A program made the translations under genes and the position numbers. The notes under the pieces were generated by a model. It saw only the letters and a list, made by a program, of their open reading frames with translations. It searched no databases and was not told the DNA's origin. A DNA stretch of 64,000 nucleotides from Argopecten irradians (Eukaryota; Mollusca; Bivalvia; Pectinida; Pectinidae). Shown here piece by piece: positions 14,764 to 26,003 of this stretch. The stretch spans positions 32,551,331 to 32,615,330 of the forward strand of contig NC_091143.1 of NCBI RefSeq assembly GCF_041381155.1, written 5' to 3'. Positions within the stretch are counted from its first letter, which is position 1, and each line of letters begins with the position of its first letter.

Positions 14764-15152
14764 GTGTCACGGCGTCAATAAAATCTCTATTTCCTCGTTG
14801 AAATTTTAACATTTTTTCACAAACTTGACTGGTTTTACTATTAAAGATGCAAACAATGGAATTTGTGTTGAAAATATCACGTAATTTTTCATGTATGGAA
14901 AATTGACTTCCAGTCGTGGATTTCTTTGAATTTATTTCAAAATGGCGGGATATTATAGTTGTGGAATTGCAATAAAACGTCGAGGTATGAAAGAAAAATA
15001 CTCTTTCATAACTGGATATGAAGGATATGGATATTCTACCCTCGGGATCACAAAATGTTGCAAAACCCTCGGCAAGCCTCGGGTTTTACTACATTTTGTT
15101 ACCCTCGGGTAGAATATCCCTATCCTTCATATCCACATATGAAAGAGCCTTA
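14764..15152. repeat. Dispersed repeat with terminal hairpin, copy 1
   Basis: About 390 bp, homologous to 44975-45369. The last ~147 bp (15001-15147) form a near-palindrome: ATTCTACCCTCGGGATCACA on one arm is answered by TACCCTCGGGTAGAATATCC on the other. The two copies share sequence outside the hairpin as well, so this is a dispersed element rather than a chance palindrome. Confidence 0.85.
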
Positions 15153-15510
15153 TAATCTTGCTATGATGAGATAACTGTCTTGTTATAACGAAATGAGTAT
15201 CTTGTTAAAACGAGATAGAAAACGATACTACATGTCAAGAATAGGCTTCAATTTTACACGGACATTGTAAATAATTCAATTATATTTACATTTACTTGTC
15301 ACTTCTACTACTATATAAACTGACCAAGGCAAAGTGAAATATATGACGACATAACTGACACCCAAAGCTTGACCATTATGACGTCACTAATGTTGACGTC
15401 AACTGATCACCGTCAAAATGGCTGTTCCATCTTGTGGATTAAATCGTCGTTGATAAACGATTTCCCTCGTTAATGCAGACAACCTAAAATGAGTTGATAA
15501 TGAAAATATA

Positions 15511-15668
15511 AGCATTAAACTATTTTCCTATGGCATCTATGGTCTATATAGATGCCAGAGCTTTGCAGACGATCATCTCATAATGTGCTCGCGCATTATG
15601 ATGATTGTCTGCAAAGCTCTGGCATCTATATAGACCAAAGATGCCATAGGAAGATAGCTTAATGCTTA
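15511..15668. repeat. Near-perfect ~158-bp palindrome
   Basis: The arms pair over about 75 bp. GCATCTATGGTCTATATAGA on the left is mirrored by TCTATATAGACCAAAGATGC on the right, and CCAGAGCTTTGCAGACGATC by GATTGTCTGCAAAGCTCTGG. The loop is only a few bases (near CTCGCG). It is probably a fold-back MITE or a recent inverted duplication. Confidence 0.9.
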
Positions 15669-17289
15669 ATTAAATTAGTAGCATATTCCTCCAATTACTG
15701 ACCTATAGTATACATGTACATTGCCGAACCTAGCGAATTAATCAGATCATTAGTGTGGATCGTCATTAAAAGTGATGTATTTTCACCACCTACCCCCCCC
15801 CTAAAAAAAAAATAATAAAAAAATGCGTCACAATTAATTTATAAGTTATTTAATGTAGAATGCTATGGTGAACGATAGTTATATAGCTTATAATTTGTAA
15901 TCAAATAATCTCTTAAAACGACTTTACACGTGTACGTAAGGTGGTCAGTACTCAAACCTGGTAAAGGCCCCTTCACACTGGATGAATACTCTTCTACACT
16001 CTTCACGACCTCCACGACCATAAAGATCGTAACGAGATCTTGAAAAGTTTTGAAAACCATCTTCAGTGTGACTGTTTTAACGACACTGATACGCTCCTAC
16101 CGCGCACAAAAATAGCCTTGCGCCACATTCTTTACGTCAACGGTTATGTTCTTCGTACGATTATACTACGACAGACCATGCTGTCAGAACGCTATTTTAC
16201 GACTATAAGCCCGGATGCTGTTACGCTCTAGAAGATCTCATCACGCTTGTATTCCGCTGCTTCCACGAGTATACCGTTTGCGCTACGTTATTTCACGACA
16301 TTGTCAAGGCCGATCGACGTTTACTATACATGTATATACGATGTCTTTGAGCCTCCTTTTTCAGTTTCATTCTTGCTTTTGAGGAAGAAACACCTTAAAA
16401 AATGAAAATCAAGCTTCGATGCACCTTACAATGTCAGCAAAGTATATTTCAAGTTTGGATGGCTATAACCCTAGCTATTGCTGCGGAAGGGGAAGAATAA
16501 TGAGAGAACGGTCACATTTGTTTTTCCCTCTAATAATTAACTGTTTTATGTGACTTTGATGACGGTCAGACGATAAATGAAGGGTGGCTGTGTGTATTTA
16601 TATAGATGTGATGACAACGTAAAACGGTCGTGGGGGCCTCGTCGTGAAAACGTGCCATGGTCCTCTTGATCGTAGTAAGATCGGGACTTTGCGTAGTAGA
16701 CGCGTAGCTTGGACTTAACTATATCGTAGTTAGGGCGAAGTCGTCGTAGTGCAAGATCGTTGTTCAAACGCCAGACCAGCGTAGGGAGTGTTGCATCATA
16801 GTTTTGACGACCAAGCCACGCGAATCCTGCGTTTCTACTACGCTGCAATCGCTGCCTCTAAGCTCCGTCTACGACCTGGATACGATCCCACTATGACCCA
16901 GAAACACTACGACCTCGCTACATAAATGTTGAGAATGTTCAAAATAGTCGTAGCACAACCACGCTCTATCGCGCGCGATGACGACCTACCTGCGTTGCTA
17001 ATACGCCTTTAAAGACAATTAATTTGGAAATTAACTATACTTATACCGTACTACTATCATAGCTTTTATTCACATTACAAAAATACCATCATTTTTCTAA
17101 TGAATAGAGACACCTTCTTCAATAATTGGATATTACAAATACCTATAAGGCCACCCATCTTATGAAGACCGGGATTACTATAATAATACTGTGGGATATA
17201 TTTAAATACGTATATTTTTTATTTCTTCGTCGTTTACATACAAAAAGATAGTGAAATCAATCCCCGAAAATTTCATTGCATAAATGGCA
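15669..17289. other. No gene seen; ACG/CGT-rich repeat-like region
   Basis: 16000-17000 is unusually rich in TACGAC/GTCGTA words and higher in GC than its surroundings, resembling a decayed dispersed repeat. A 100-codon minus frame at 16546-16848 matches no family I know. No gene is supported. Confidence 0.4.
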
Positions 17290-19130
17290 TATTCTTTCAC
17301 GTTTCTCAACATTACGCCATCTTCCAGTCTCAATTGGAATTTTTAAATTTGATGTACGGGAATTTAGTTGTGTATACTCTATTCATTTCCGATAATTTTA
17401 TAAGATAATTTTCAAATCCAAATTCTTTTTTATATATTAGATAAATTTGCCCTCTTGAGGAATTTTCCACATCTGAGAACCATTTTTGTATAAACTGATC
17501 TTGAAGGCGCTGTTTCATAAAACTTTTATAAAAAACTGTTAATCATTTTGTATTTCATTGAGGAAGATATTTGACTGACCAGATTCATCAAAAATATTTT
17601 AAATGAAAGATATCCATTTTAATGTGTATATTCCTTCGAAATGTAACTTCGAGAGTAGTTTATAAAGTATACTACTTAATTTATTTTCATTTTGTATAAG
17701 TCTATTCCAAAAACACAGCATTCTCAGTTTTGATATTTATTTCGATTAGTGGGAATCTTCCCAGTTCCCCATACACCTTAAAATCTGGAGTGCTACTTCT
17801 GACTTTAAGTAATTCGTTTGCAGAATTTCAGGTGTGTTTTGCTCGACTGACTTTAAATTCCCATACCCCCAAACTTCGGAACCATATAGCAGTATTGGTT
17901 CAACTAACGAATCAAATAATTTTAGTTGTAAATCTATTGGAATAGCTTGGTTACGCACCTTTTTATATAAAGCGAATATTGATTTTTGGGCTTGGTCAAC
18001 CAATCTGTTAATAGCGTTGGAAAAATTACCAATATATTTAAAAGTGATGCCTAAATATGTAAAAGTATCTGTTGTTTCCAAGACATGACCGTTAAGCACG
18101 AAAATTATAACACTTGTTTTAGTTTTCCTCTTGCTGAAAACTAACACTTTAGTTTTGTTAATATTTACCTGAAGTTTCCATGTATCGCAATACTGTTGAA
18201 ATATAATCTAGTGCGTTTTTGCATACCTTCTGATGTTTTCGGAAAGTATCACAGTATCATCTGCATAAAGTAATATGAATATTTTCAAAAATATGCTTAA
18301 TTTATCAGACATTTTCTGTTCGATAGTCTCAAGGGAGCTAACTCCTGCAACCTCCATATATTGTTCTAAATCGTTAAGGAATATTGAGAAAAGAAATGGG
18401 GATAGATTTTCACCCTTGGCGGACACCAACTAGGCACGGGAAACAATCAGATATTTGACCATTGTATTGTACACAAGATTTTTATATTATCATACATATT
18501 ATAAATTACTTTAAAACATTTCCCCTTTATTTTGCTTTTCCTAATAATATTTTTTTCCATAAACCTACACGCCACACAGTATCAAATGCTTTTTCGAAAA
18601 TCAACAAAAGTGCAATATACAGCTTTTTATTATTAGCGAGATATAGAGATATCAGAGATTGCAAAATAAAAACATTATCCATCGTAGAGTGATTCTTTCT
18701 AAATCCTGCCTGATTTTTTGAAATGAGGTTTTCTTTGAATAGAGTATTTATTCAACCTTGTGTTTATGATAGAAGTAAACAATTTCCCAAGACAACTTAT
18801 AAGGGTTATTGCTCTATAAAATTATCCGGATCTTCCTCACTTCCTTTATTTTTGTTCATGGATTTTTATAATACCAATAGTCCAACTCTCAGGTAATAAT
18901 CCTGTATCCAAAATGACATTAAAAAGTTTACAATATATAGTTATATAGTTCAGGCGGTGAGTTTTTTAAGTATTCATTTAATATCATGTCAATACCAGGG
19001 GCCTTTATTTTTTTTAACTGTTTAATAGCATTAAGTAAATTCAAGTTCAGTTTTTCACTATTCAATATATCATCATCAATCATCATCATCATCATCATCA
19101 TCACCACCATCATTACCATCATCATCATCG
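17290..19130 (-). mobile_element. Broken APE-type non-LTR retrotransposon (LINE), 5'-truncated
   Basis: Minus-strand fragments of a LINE reverse transcriptase occur in the correct order. An N-terminal RT block with KKIKAPGID lies at about 18960-19040. A block with QAGFRKNHSTMDNVF and FEKAFDTVWR follows at about 18570-18720. The catalytic segment FILLYADDTVILSE is at about 18240-18290. A thumb/C-terminal block with FDSLVEPILLYGSEVWG is at 17850-17900. A C-terminal WFSDVENSSRGQIYLIYK segment lies near 17430-17490. Frameshifts and stops separate the blocks and no endonuclease domain is seen, so it is dead and 5'-truncated. The style suggests the Jockey/CR1-like superfamily; the exact clade is uncertain. 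Confidence 0.85.
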
Positions 19131-19405
19131 TCACACATCATCGTCACAATCATCACTACTAACTTCATCATCATCGTCGATCATCATCATCATCATCATC
19201 ATCATCAAACTTCCATCATCATCATCATGTCATCACCACCACTTCTATCACATCATTATCATCATCATCATTATCATTATCATCATCATCATCACCACCA
19301 CTTCTATCATCATCATTATCATCATCATCCATCACATCATTATCTATCATCATCATCATCATCATCATCATCACCATTACCATCATCATCATCATCATAT
19401 CACCA
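19068..19405. repeat. (ATC)n/(CAT)n trinucleotide microsatellite
   Basis: Long, interrupted runs of ATC with ACC and TTATC interruptions. It overlaps the 5' edge of the LINE fragment. The His/Ser-rich plus-strand frame across it is a low-complexity artefact. Confidence 0.97.
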
Positions 19406-21736
19406 CATGCACGTGCACGACGTTGTAACGACCTGCCACGATCTAAATGATTTTCTAGGTCGTAGCGCGGTCTTTGTCAATACGGATAGAATAAGGTCGC
19501 ACGATTTACCTCCCTTATTACCATTGACTTACATTTATCATCTGCACAAAGCGATTATCCTCGTACATCCCGTACACTTAATTCCTTTTCTTTCACAGCT
19601 ACATTGTACACGTACATACATAACTATGGCTTTAAATCCACTTACCGAATGATTGAAATATATGTATGTGGCTGATGTGATTTTTATGCTGAATATAATG
19701 AAATTGACTACATTATATATACATGTATGATAGTGTACAGGTATACATGTAATTTACATAGATCTGTTAATATATATATATTTGTTTAAAGGACAGGCGC
19801 AAGGTTTTATAAACGCACAAAACAGTTTCGATCAAATACAAAAAATAAATTTAATTTTTGCAACCTTACGTGTTGGTGTTTATTCTTCTTGCATTGCAGT
19901 CTCAACTTTTAGTTTTAAAAACTAACTGAGCTATCAATATATTCAAATAAAATGACATGTAAACTAAAAAAAAAAAAAAAAAAAAATACCACATAAACAC
20001 GAATGTACATGTATATTTACCATGCCAGGGTATCTTTCAACACACCCTACAAATAATTTAAAAAAAAAAATCACGATCGAGAGTGTAAAAAAACTATTAC
20101 ATGTACATGTACCACCGATCTTGAGGCCAACAAACCCGACAGACACCGTATGTTTATGTTCGCAACGTAAAATCTTGACAGTGTGTAGTGAAATATGTTA
20201 CTACAAGAAGTGTATTTATATATCTACAACACAAAGAACACAGACAACAGCTTAGGCTGACAATCCTACCGTACAAAAACTAAAACTAAGACCATAGCCC
20301 CCCCCCCCCCCCCGCCTTTGAAAAAAAATAAGACCCCAAAATCTTTTTAATATTGGATGCATATATTTTGACTTGGACATATATACTATTTTACTTAAAA
20401 TATTGGTCTTAAAGAGTTATAAAGCTGCCATTTCCAATTTTTATCTATCAATGTTATAATTCAAATTGGCCTATTTAATCGGTCTAACCGTCTAATCTAG
20501 CCCTACTGAGATCGGCAACTCCCGGCTAAATTCGTAGAATTCTGAATGAACTTTACAAAATGTATGTCATATATGTATCCGTATTTTTGTATGTTCCATT
20601 TTCATTCCACTTTTAGTATGTGCTGTCACTCCGCATTTCGCATTTTAGTATGTACCGTGTTCCGTCAATTAGCATACGCATTACATACGGAACTTCCGGA
20701 CGTTTTGTCAAGAAGGAAAGATGACGTAAGAAATGTTGAAGTTTAACTTTCAAATTTAATAACGATACGTTTGACTTGACGGAGGGCTATTCTGGAGTGT
20801 CCAGAATGCAGCCGTCGTGTTCCGTACAAAGTCTGAGAACTAACTGATTTACAAATAGAACATATCACGCTTTAAAAAATAATGTACAGACAATAAATTA
20901 TAGAATTAGGGCTCATTGGGAGATTAATCAGCCGTGGTCAGTGTCCTTTAGGCAATTAGGATGGCCGTGGCATTAATCCGGTTACGTAATAGAATGGAAC
21001 ATAAAATCTTTCAGAAAAGGTTTATCGAAGTAAATTGCCAGAGGATATATACAGTGTAGAGTAGATATAATAAAGTTCATTATCAAGCCTTAGAAATGTC
21101 AAATTATACACAATAGTAAACTGATAATTGATGTTAAAATTTAGCAACTATTAACAGAAGTTCAAAGCACTTTAAAATTTATTACAAAATTCTTTGTGAT
21201 ACGCATCGTCTTATGTTACACGATGGTGCTAGTTCTATTAAAATAAGAAATATAAAAGTAATGTCTCGTAACATGGTTTCCTACTACAGACTGTTTATTT
21301 GTTCCACCGGTTACTGGAAACAGATTTCATTTCAAAATGCCTGATTAATTTCTAGAAAATCGTGATTTAAAATACTTTTACCACGAATGCTTGCTCTACA
21401 CGGCTAAGATTTTAAAAATCGGTCAAATTTTGAAGACAGTGTGAAACTTTGCACATGGCTTCTTTAGGACATAAGGTTTCTGGAAAAAAAATGGACCCCA
21501 AAAATCACAGCCTTTGGCGGCCGCCATATTGGTTTTCAAAATGGCCGCAAAAAACACCTTCTGCGACCCGTATCTCATGTTCTACCAGATAGACTCAAAC
21601 TTAAAACGTCTTCATCGATATTATTAATATTTAGGTACATTCTGGTAGTGCTAAACTTCATGTAGAAGGACCGCCATTTTATACTTCAAGATGGCCAAAA
21701 AACTTTGCGAGCTATATCTGTAGATAATACCCAGTT
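19406..21736. other. No gene seen; homopolymers and dispersed fragments
   Basis: Contains an A run at about 19966-19986 and a C run at about 20299-20313. Near 21500-21700 there are GGCCGCCATATTGG and AAAATGGCCGC words typical of a dispersed invertebrate repeat. No gene is supported. Confidence 0.5.
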
Positions 21737-21960
21737 GGACCTTCAACCAAACATCAGTAAGTATGATGTGTCATTAAGATATGTCCTTTGGACCTTCACC
21801 TAAACATCAGTAAGTATGACGTTTCATTAGGATATTTCCTTTGGACCTTCACCCAAACGTGTCATTAGGATATGTCCTTTGGACCTTCAACCAAACATCA
21901 GTAAGTATGACGTTTCATTAAGATAAGTCCTTTGGACCTTCACACAAACACCAGTAAACA
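21737..21960. repeat. ~53-bp tandem repeat, about 4.5 copies
   Basis: Direct repeats containing GGACCTTCAACCAAACATCA and CATTAAGATATGTCCTTTGG; one unit is truncated near 21855. Confidence 0.85.
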
Positions 21961-21998
21961 CGTTAGTAAACACGTTAGGTACGCACCTAGCAAAAATC

Positions 21999-22396
21999 TT
22001 TTTAAGCCATCTGACTCGAAGGGTCAGGATGACCTATAGTCATCTTGGTTCGTCCGTCGTCGAGCGCCGTTCGTAAATATTTCATTCTTCTCAATAATTG
22101 AAAGGCCCAGGGTACTGATATTTGGCCAATAGCATGCTGGGACTTGATATTGGTTCTGTGAAATGCTTGGATGAACAGCTACCAAGTTTCGTCAAATGAA
22201 TGACCTTGACTACCATTCAAGGTTACATGGGTTAAATAGGCTTTAATATTTAAATGACTTCTTGTGAATAACTATAAGGCTTAGAAACCTGATATTGGGT
22301 CTAGGACATGCAAGGATGGAGGGCTGCCAAGTTTGTTCAAGTGAATGACCTTGACCGCAATTAAAGGCCACTGGAGTCATATAGGCTTAAATATTT
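21999..22396 (+). repeat. Dispersed repeat family R (left part)
   Basis: Starts with GCCATCTGACTCGAAGGGTC and contains internal ~115-bp sub-repeats built on AATGACCTTGAC and GGTTACATGGG-type words. It resembles 25383-25756 and a separate copy at 40573-41193. It is interrupted by the LINE at about 22400-25380. Confidence 0.75.
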
Positions 22397-22399
22397 TAA

Positions 22400-25380
22400 T
22401 ACCTTAAATACATCAGATGACTCCAATGCTGGCTGGTCCCCTCATCAGGTGGATCCTCCTTCGTTAGACGTTTCGGCGCTTTCCATGACGTCCACCAGGG
22501 ACCGGTCGGCTATCGCATCCGCTTGGTTTTATTGCGAGTAGTTGTCTTATTTATGTCTGTTCATAACTACGAGCAGCGATGTCCCGGAAACCCCTGCTTC
22601 CGATCTCTATCGGTAAGCAACATGTCTTCCATCCTCGATGTTGGCATTCTTCCACCAGCTGCTGGTATTTCTGTTGCTTCCGTTCGTTGGCCTCCTCCAT
22701 CCTGTCTTCCCATGGTACTGTTAGTTCCACCATGACTACCTGCTTAAAGCTGCGGGACCATAACGTCGGGGCGGAGTGGTGTTGAAGCCACCTCTGCTGG
22801 GAAATCCATCCTCTGCTGGATGTCTGCCTCTCATTTCCCAGTCGCTTGCTGTTGCGAGTGTCCCACCAGCCTCTACACTTCCTGTAGCCCGGGTTCCAGA
22901 CTTCACAAATATGACAAACTTAGACCCTTTTGATATCGTCCCCCTTTTTCACGGTCTAGACTTGCTGCTACCTCCTTTAGGACCTGGTCGTGGCGCCATG
23001 TGTATCTTCTATCTGAAATTGCCACCTAGCATGATGTGAGGACATGTGCCAGGTTAGCTGGTTTCCTGCAAAGTACCAAATCGGCGTTGTCCTTGATTCA
23101 CCCAGGTGAATAGGTTGGTTGGGCTTAGCAGTAAATCGTAGGTTGACTTCAGCAGGAAGCTAGGTCTGTGACCTTCCATCTTCCAAATATCATTCCAGGA
23201 TACTTTCCTCTGCCTCACCCTCTCCCAGTGAGTCTAGTGGCCTTGTGATGGTCCCCGGGCCAAGACGGCCTAATGCCACAGACTTTACGATATCACCAAT
23301 CCGAAGTCTTACCTCTGCTTCCTTCAAAGTACTTTCTTCCTGTTCGTGTAACGACCCACGCTTCTCTGACCTTGTCATCCGCACTGTCCCTCAACATGAT
23401 GACTTGACGTACTTTGGTAACCTTGAACTCCTCCTTTAACGATTTGAGCGGGAGTTGGAGTTTGGTCCCTGAGCAGTACAAGCCTACACTGTTGAAGCTG
23501 CGTAAAATGTTAAGCCATCTTCGAAAGTGTCCACTGATCATCCTCTCCATTACCTCTACAGATGTCATTTGCCAAGGCTCTTCACTGGCTTCTCTGTAAC
23601 AGTTGGTATGTTCACTCCTCCGATCTTAAACCTTTCCTCCTTCACCTTGCCTGCCTTAAGTACGAGACTCCGGAACTTGGCTGGTTTGGACCTTATGCGG
23701 GCCCAAGTGATCTGCTCTTCTATATCCCTCAGGGTCCATCTTCCTTCTACCACCGTCTGCGTCGTCCCCGTTATATCGTTCATAAACGCTTTGGTTACCT
23801 ACTGCCTGTCGACAGGTACAGACCTCTATACCCATCTTTTCAACAGCTTTGATGATCAAGTTCATCGCTGCTGTAAAGAATATGACCGATATCGTGCACC
23901 CGGTGACAATCCCGACATCCATTCTTTGCCAAGAAGTTGTGAGGTCTCCTAAAGTGAAGCGCATCTGGAAATTGTCGAAATAATTCTTGAGAATTCTGAA
24001 TTTCTCGGGCACATGATACTTTTCCGTCGTCATCTCTACTAGTTTGTGTGGTATGGAACCGTACGCATTGCCCAGGTCGAGCCAAAGTAGCGCAACATTG
24101 CCTTTGTTCTCCCTAGCTTCCCTGATGTTTTGGTTTAGTACGTTGGTGTGTTCCAGACATCAAGATACGTCAGGAATGCCTCCCTTCTTCCCTGCAATGT
24201 CTATGTATTTGTTGCCCAGCATGTACTTCGTCAATTGCCTCGCTAAGATGGCTAGCATTACCTTTCCCTCCACATTCAGTAAAGATATGGTTCTGAACTG
24301 GCTGATGTCTTTGGCGTTATCTTCCTTGGGTATGAAGCACCCCTCTGCTCTGTTCCAGCTGTCCGCCAAACGCCCTCTCCTCCAAACCTTCCAGGTGCTG
24401 ATCCTGCTCGTGGCTTCTTGATAATTTCACGAACCTCAGAAAGCTTCGGCTCGCTTTCGTCAAATGCCTCTGTTGGCTCTTCGACCTCCCTTATCTTGTT
24501 GTTCTCTGGCAGATCTTCAGCTCTCTTAGGATCACTGTGGGTCTTCTTTAGGTGCTCCTCCACTTCCTCCTTGGAGCTTACCAACTTCGTGAAGAAGCTT
24601 GCTCCCGAAGAGCTTCTTCACGAACTGGAATGGGTTTGTCTCAAAACTTTCTCTATTCCTGCTTCTCTCTTTCCGATTCCTTCTATTGGTTTCTGCTCTT
24701 CTCAGTGTCTTGGGTCTTTCCCCGAGGCCATGCGTCAGTTCGATGATAGGTTGTTTCTGGACGTCTGATACTTCCCTGTATTGTTTCTTCAGTGCTCTCA
24801 GTTCCCTTCTGATGTTACCAATTTCCTTCTCTCTTCTATTTTTCCGGTTGTTTCCACCTCTTCTTTCCGTTTCCTCAGTTCCACATCTCTCTATTCCCAT
24901 ACTGTATATGCATATGGCCATTCCTTTAACCTTCTTATCAATATTTTCAGCTAACATTGGCCCAAGGATGTTGCCGACGTCCTCATCAAACTGCCTTGTT
25001 GAAACTCCGAGGCCATTTTACACGTTTTCTTCTCTCCTCCCCTTGCTTTATCTGATCCTCCGCCAATTCCCTCTGAGAGTCTACCTCCCAGCCTTTCTTC
25101 TCTCCCCCCTCTACATGGAGACTGTGGTTACTGTGGTTGTTTCCCGGAACCTTCTCCTCCTCCTCCACCTCACCAGATTGCTCTGCGTGTTGCGCCAGGT
25201 TGAGAATAGTAGCGCAGACCATCTTTGTGCGGTGGATCTTATATGTTATATCCTATACCTTTTTCGTTCTTGCAGGTATTTCCGCAAGTACATATGCTCC
25301 CCCTTCTTCTGTTGATTGGTCTCATGTCCATATTCCGTTCCGTTGTCGTTTCCAAGATGTATCCGATGGGTCGCTCATCC
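22400..25380 (-). mobile_element. Broken R2/HERO-like non-LTR retrotransposon with restriction-like endonuclease
   Basis: Minus-strand fragments occur in the correct order. A charged N-terminal region lies at about 24950-24530. The RT start motif KPRAGSAPGRFGG is near 24440, and RT blocks with EGCFIPKEDNAKDISQFRTI lie near 24290-24350. A block with VTGCTISVIFF is near 23880-23920. A thumb block with SKPAKFRSLVLKAGK is at about 23640-23690. A decayed Cys-rich finger (LCRKPANLAHVLTSC) is near 23035-23080. The C-terminal endonuclease region has LRPDV followed, after a frameshift, by VELTVPWEDRMEEANERK near 22670-22780. PD plus ELTVPWE is the signature of the restriction-like endonuclease of R2-group LINEs. 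At least half a dozen frameshifts show that it is inactive. Higher GC than its surroundings also marks it as inserted DNA. Confidence 0.85.
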
Positions 25381-25382
25381 TT

Positions 25383-25756
25383 CCAAGTTTGTTCAAGGGA
25401 ATGACCTTGACTGCAATTGAAGGTCACAGGAGTCATATAGAATAAAATCTTTTAATGACTTCTTGTGAATAACTAAGAAGCGTAGAGAGACCTGATATTG
25501 AGTCTGGGACATAAAGTCTGACCTTGTCCTTCGTTTAAGTTCAAAGCTGTCAAATATAGAAGAAACTAACACCTACTGTCAGTAGAGTTTGTAGTATACA
25601 ATACTTTGAATGTTGGTTGAAGATAAGGTGAAAATTGTCAGTCTTTATGATACCCTTTTTATTGATGCAAATTTGTATTTCCCAACTAAATACTTTAACT
25701 GTGCTGTATTGTGTCAATAGTCACATGACCGTTTAGGCCCATGGGCCTCTTGTTTA
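25383..25756 (+). repeat. Dispersed repeat family R (right part)
   Basis: Continues the repeat broken at 22396, with CCAAGTTTGTTCAAG and AATGACCTTGAC, and ends in GGCCCATGGGCCTCTTGTTT. About 58 bp before and after the LINE (22328-22386 and 25383-25440) are similar. This is either a target-site duplication or two internal sub-repeats. Confidence 0.75.
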
Positions 25757-26003
25757 AATGTCATAATACATGCTTCTTATAAATACACTACTTTCCAGAG
25801 TGTGTTCTTCAAAGTTTTTTTTCTTTATACAATATTATCTTTGTGGATAGAATATCAAGACAATTTCTCTTACAAAAATGTAGCTATATTTGTGTCAACG
25901 ATTTACATTTACAGGGTTAAAAAACAAACAAAAACAAATTAATTTCTTCTTAGAAATAAAATACAATTTAATGAAAACAAAAACATAATCCATTTTGCCT
26001 GTG

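Noticed and set aside
16546-16848. 100-codon Arg/Tyr-rich minus frame
   Set aside because: It lies in ACG/CGT-rich repeat-like DNA and its composition follows that bias; no family is recognised.
19227-19652. His/Ser-rich 141-codon frame
   Set aside because: Translation of an ATC microsatellite; no domain or splice support.
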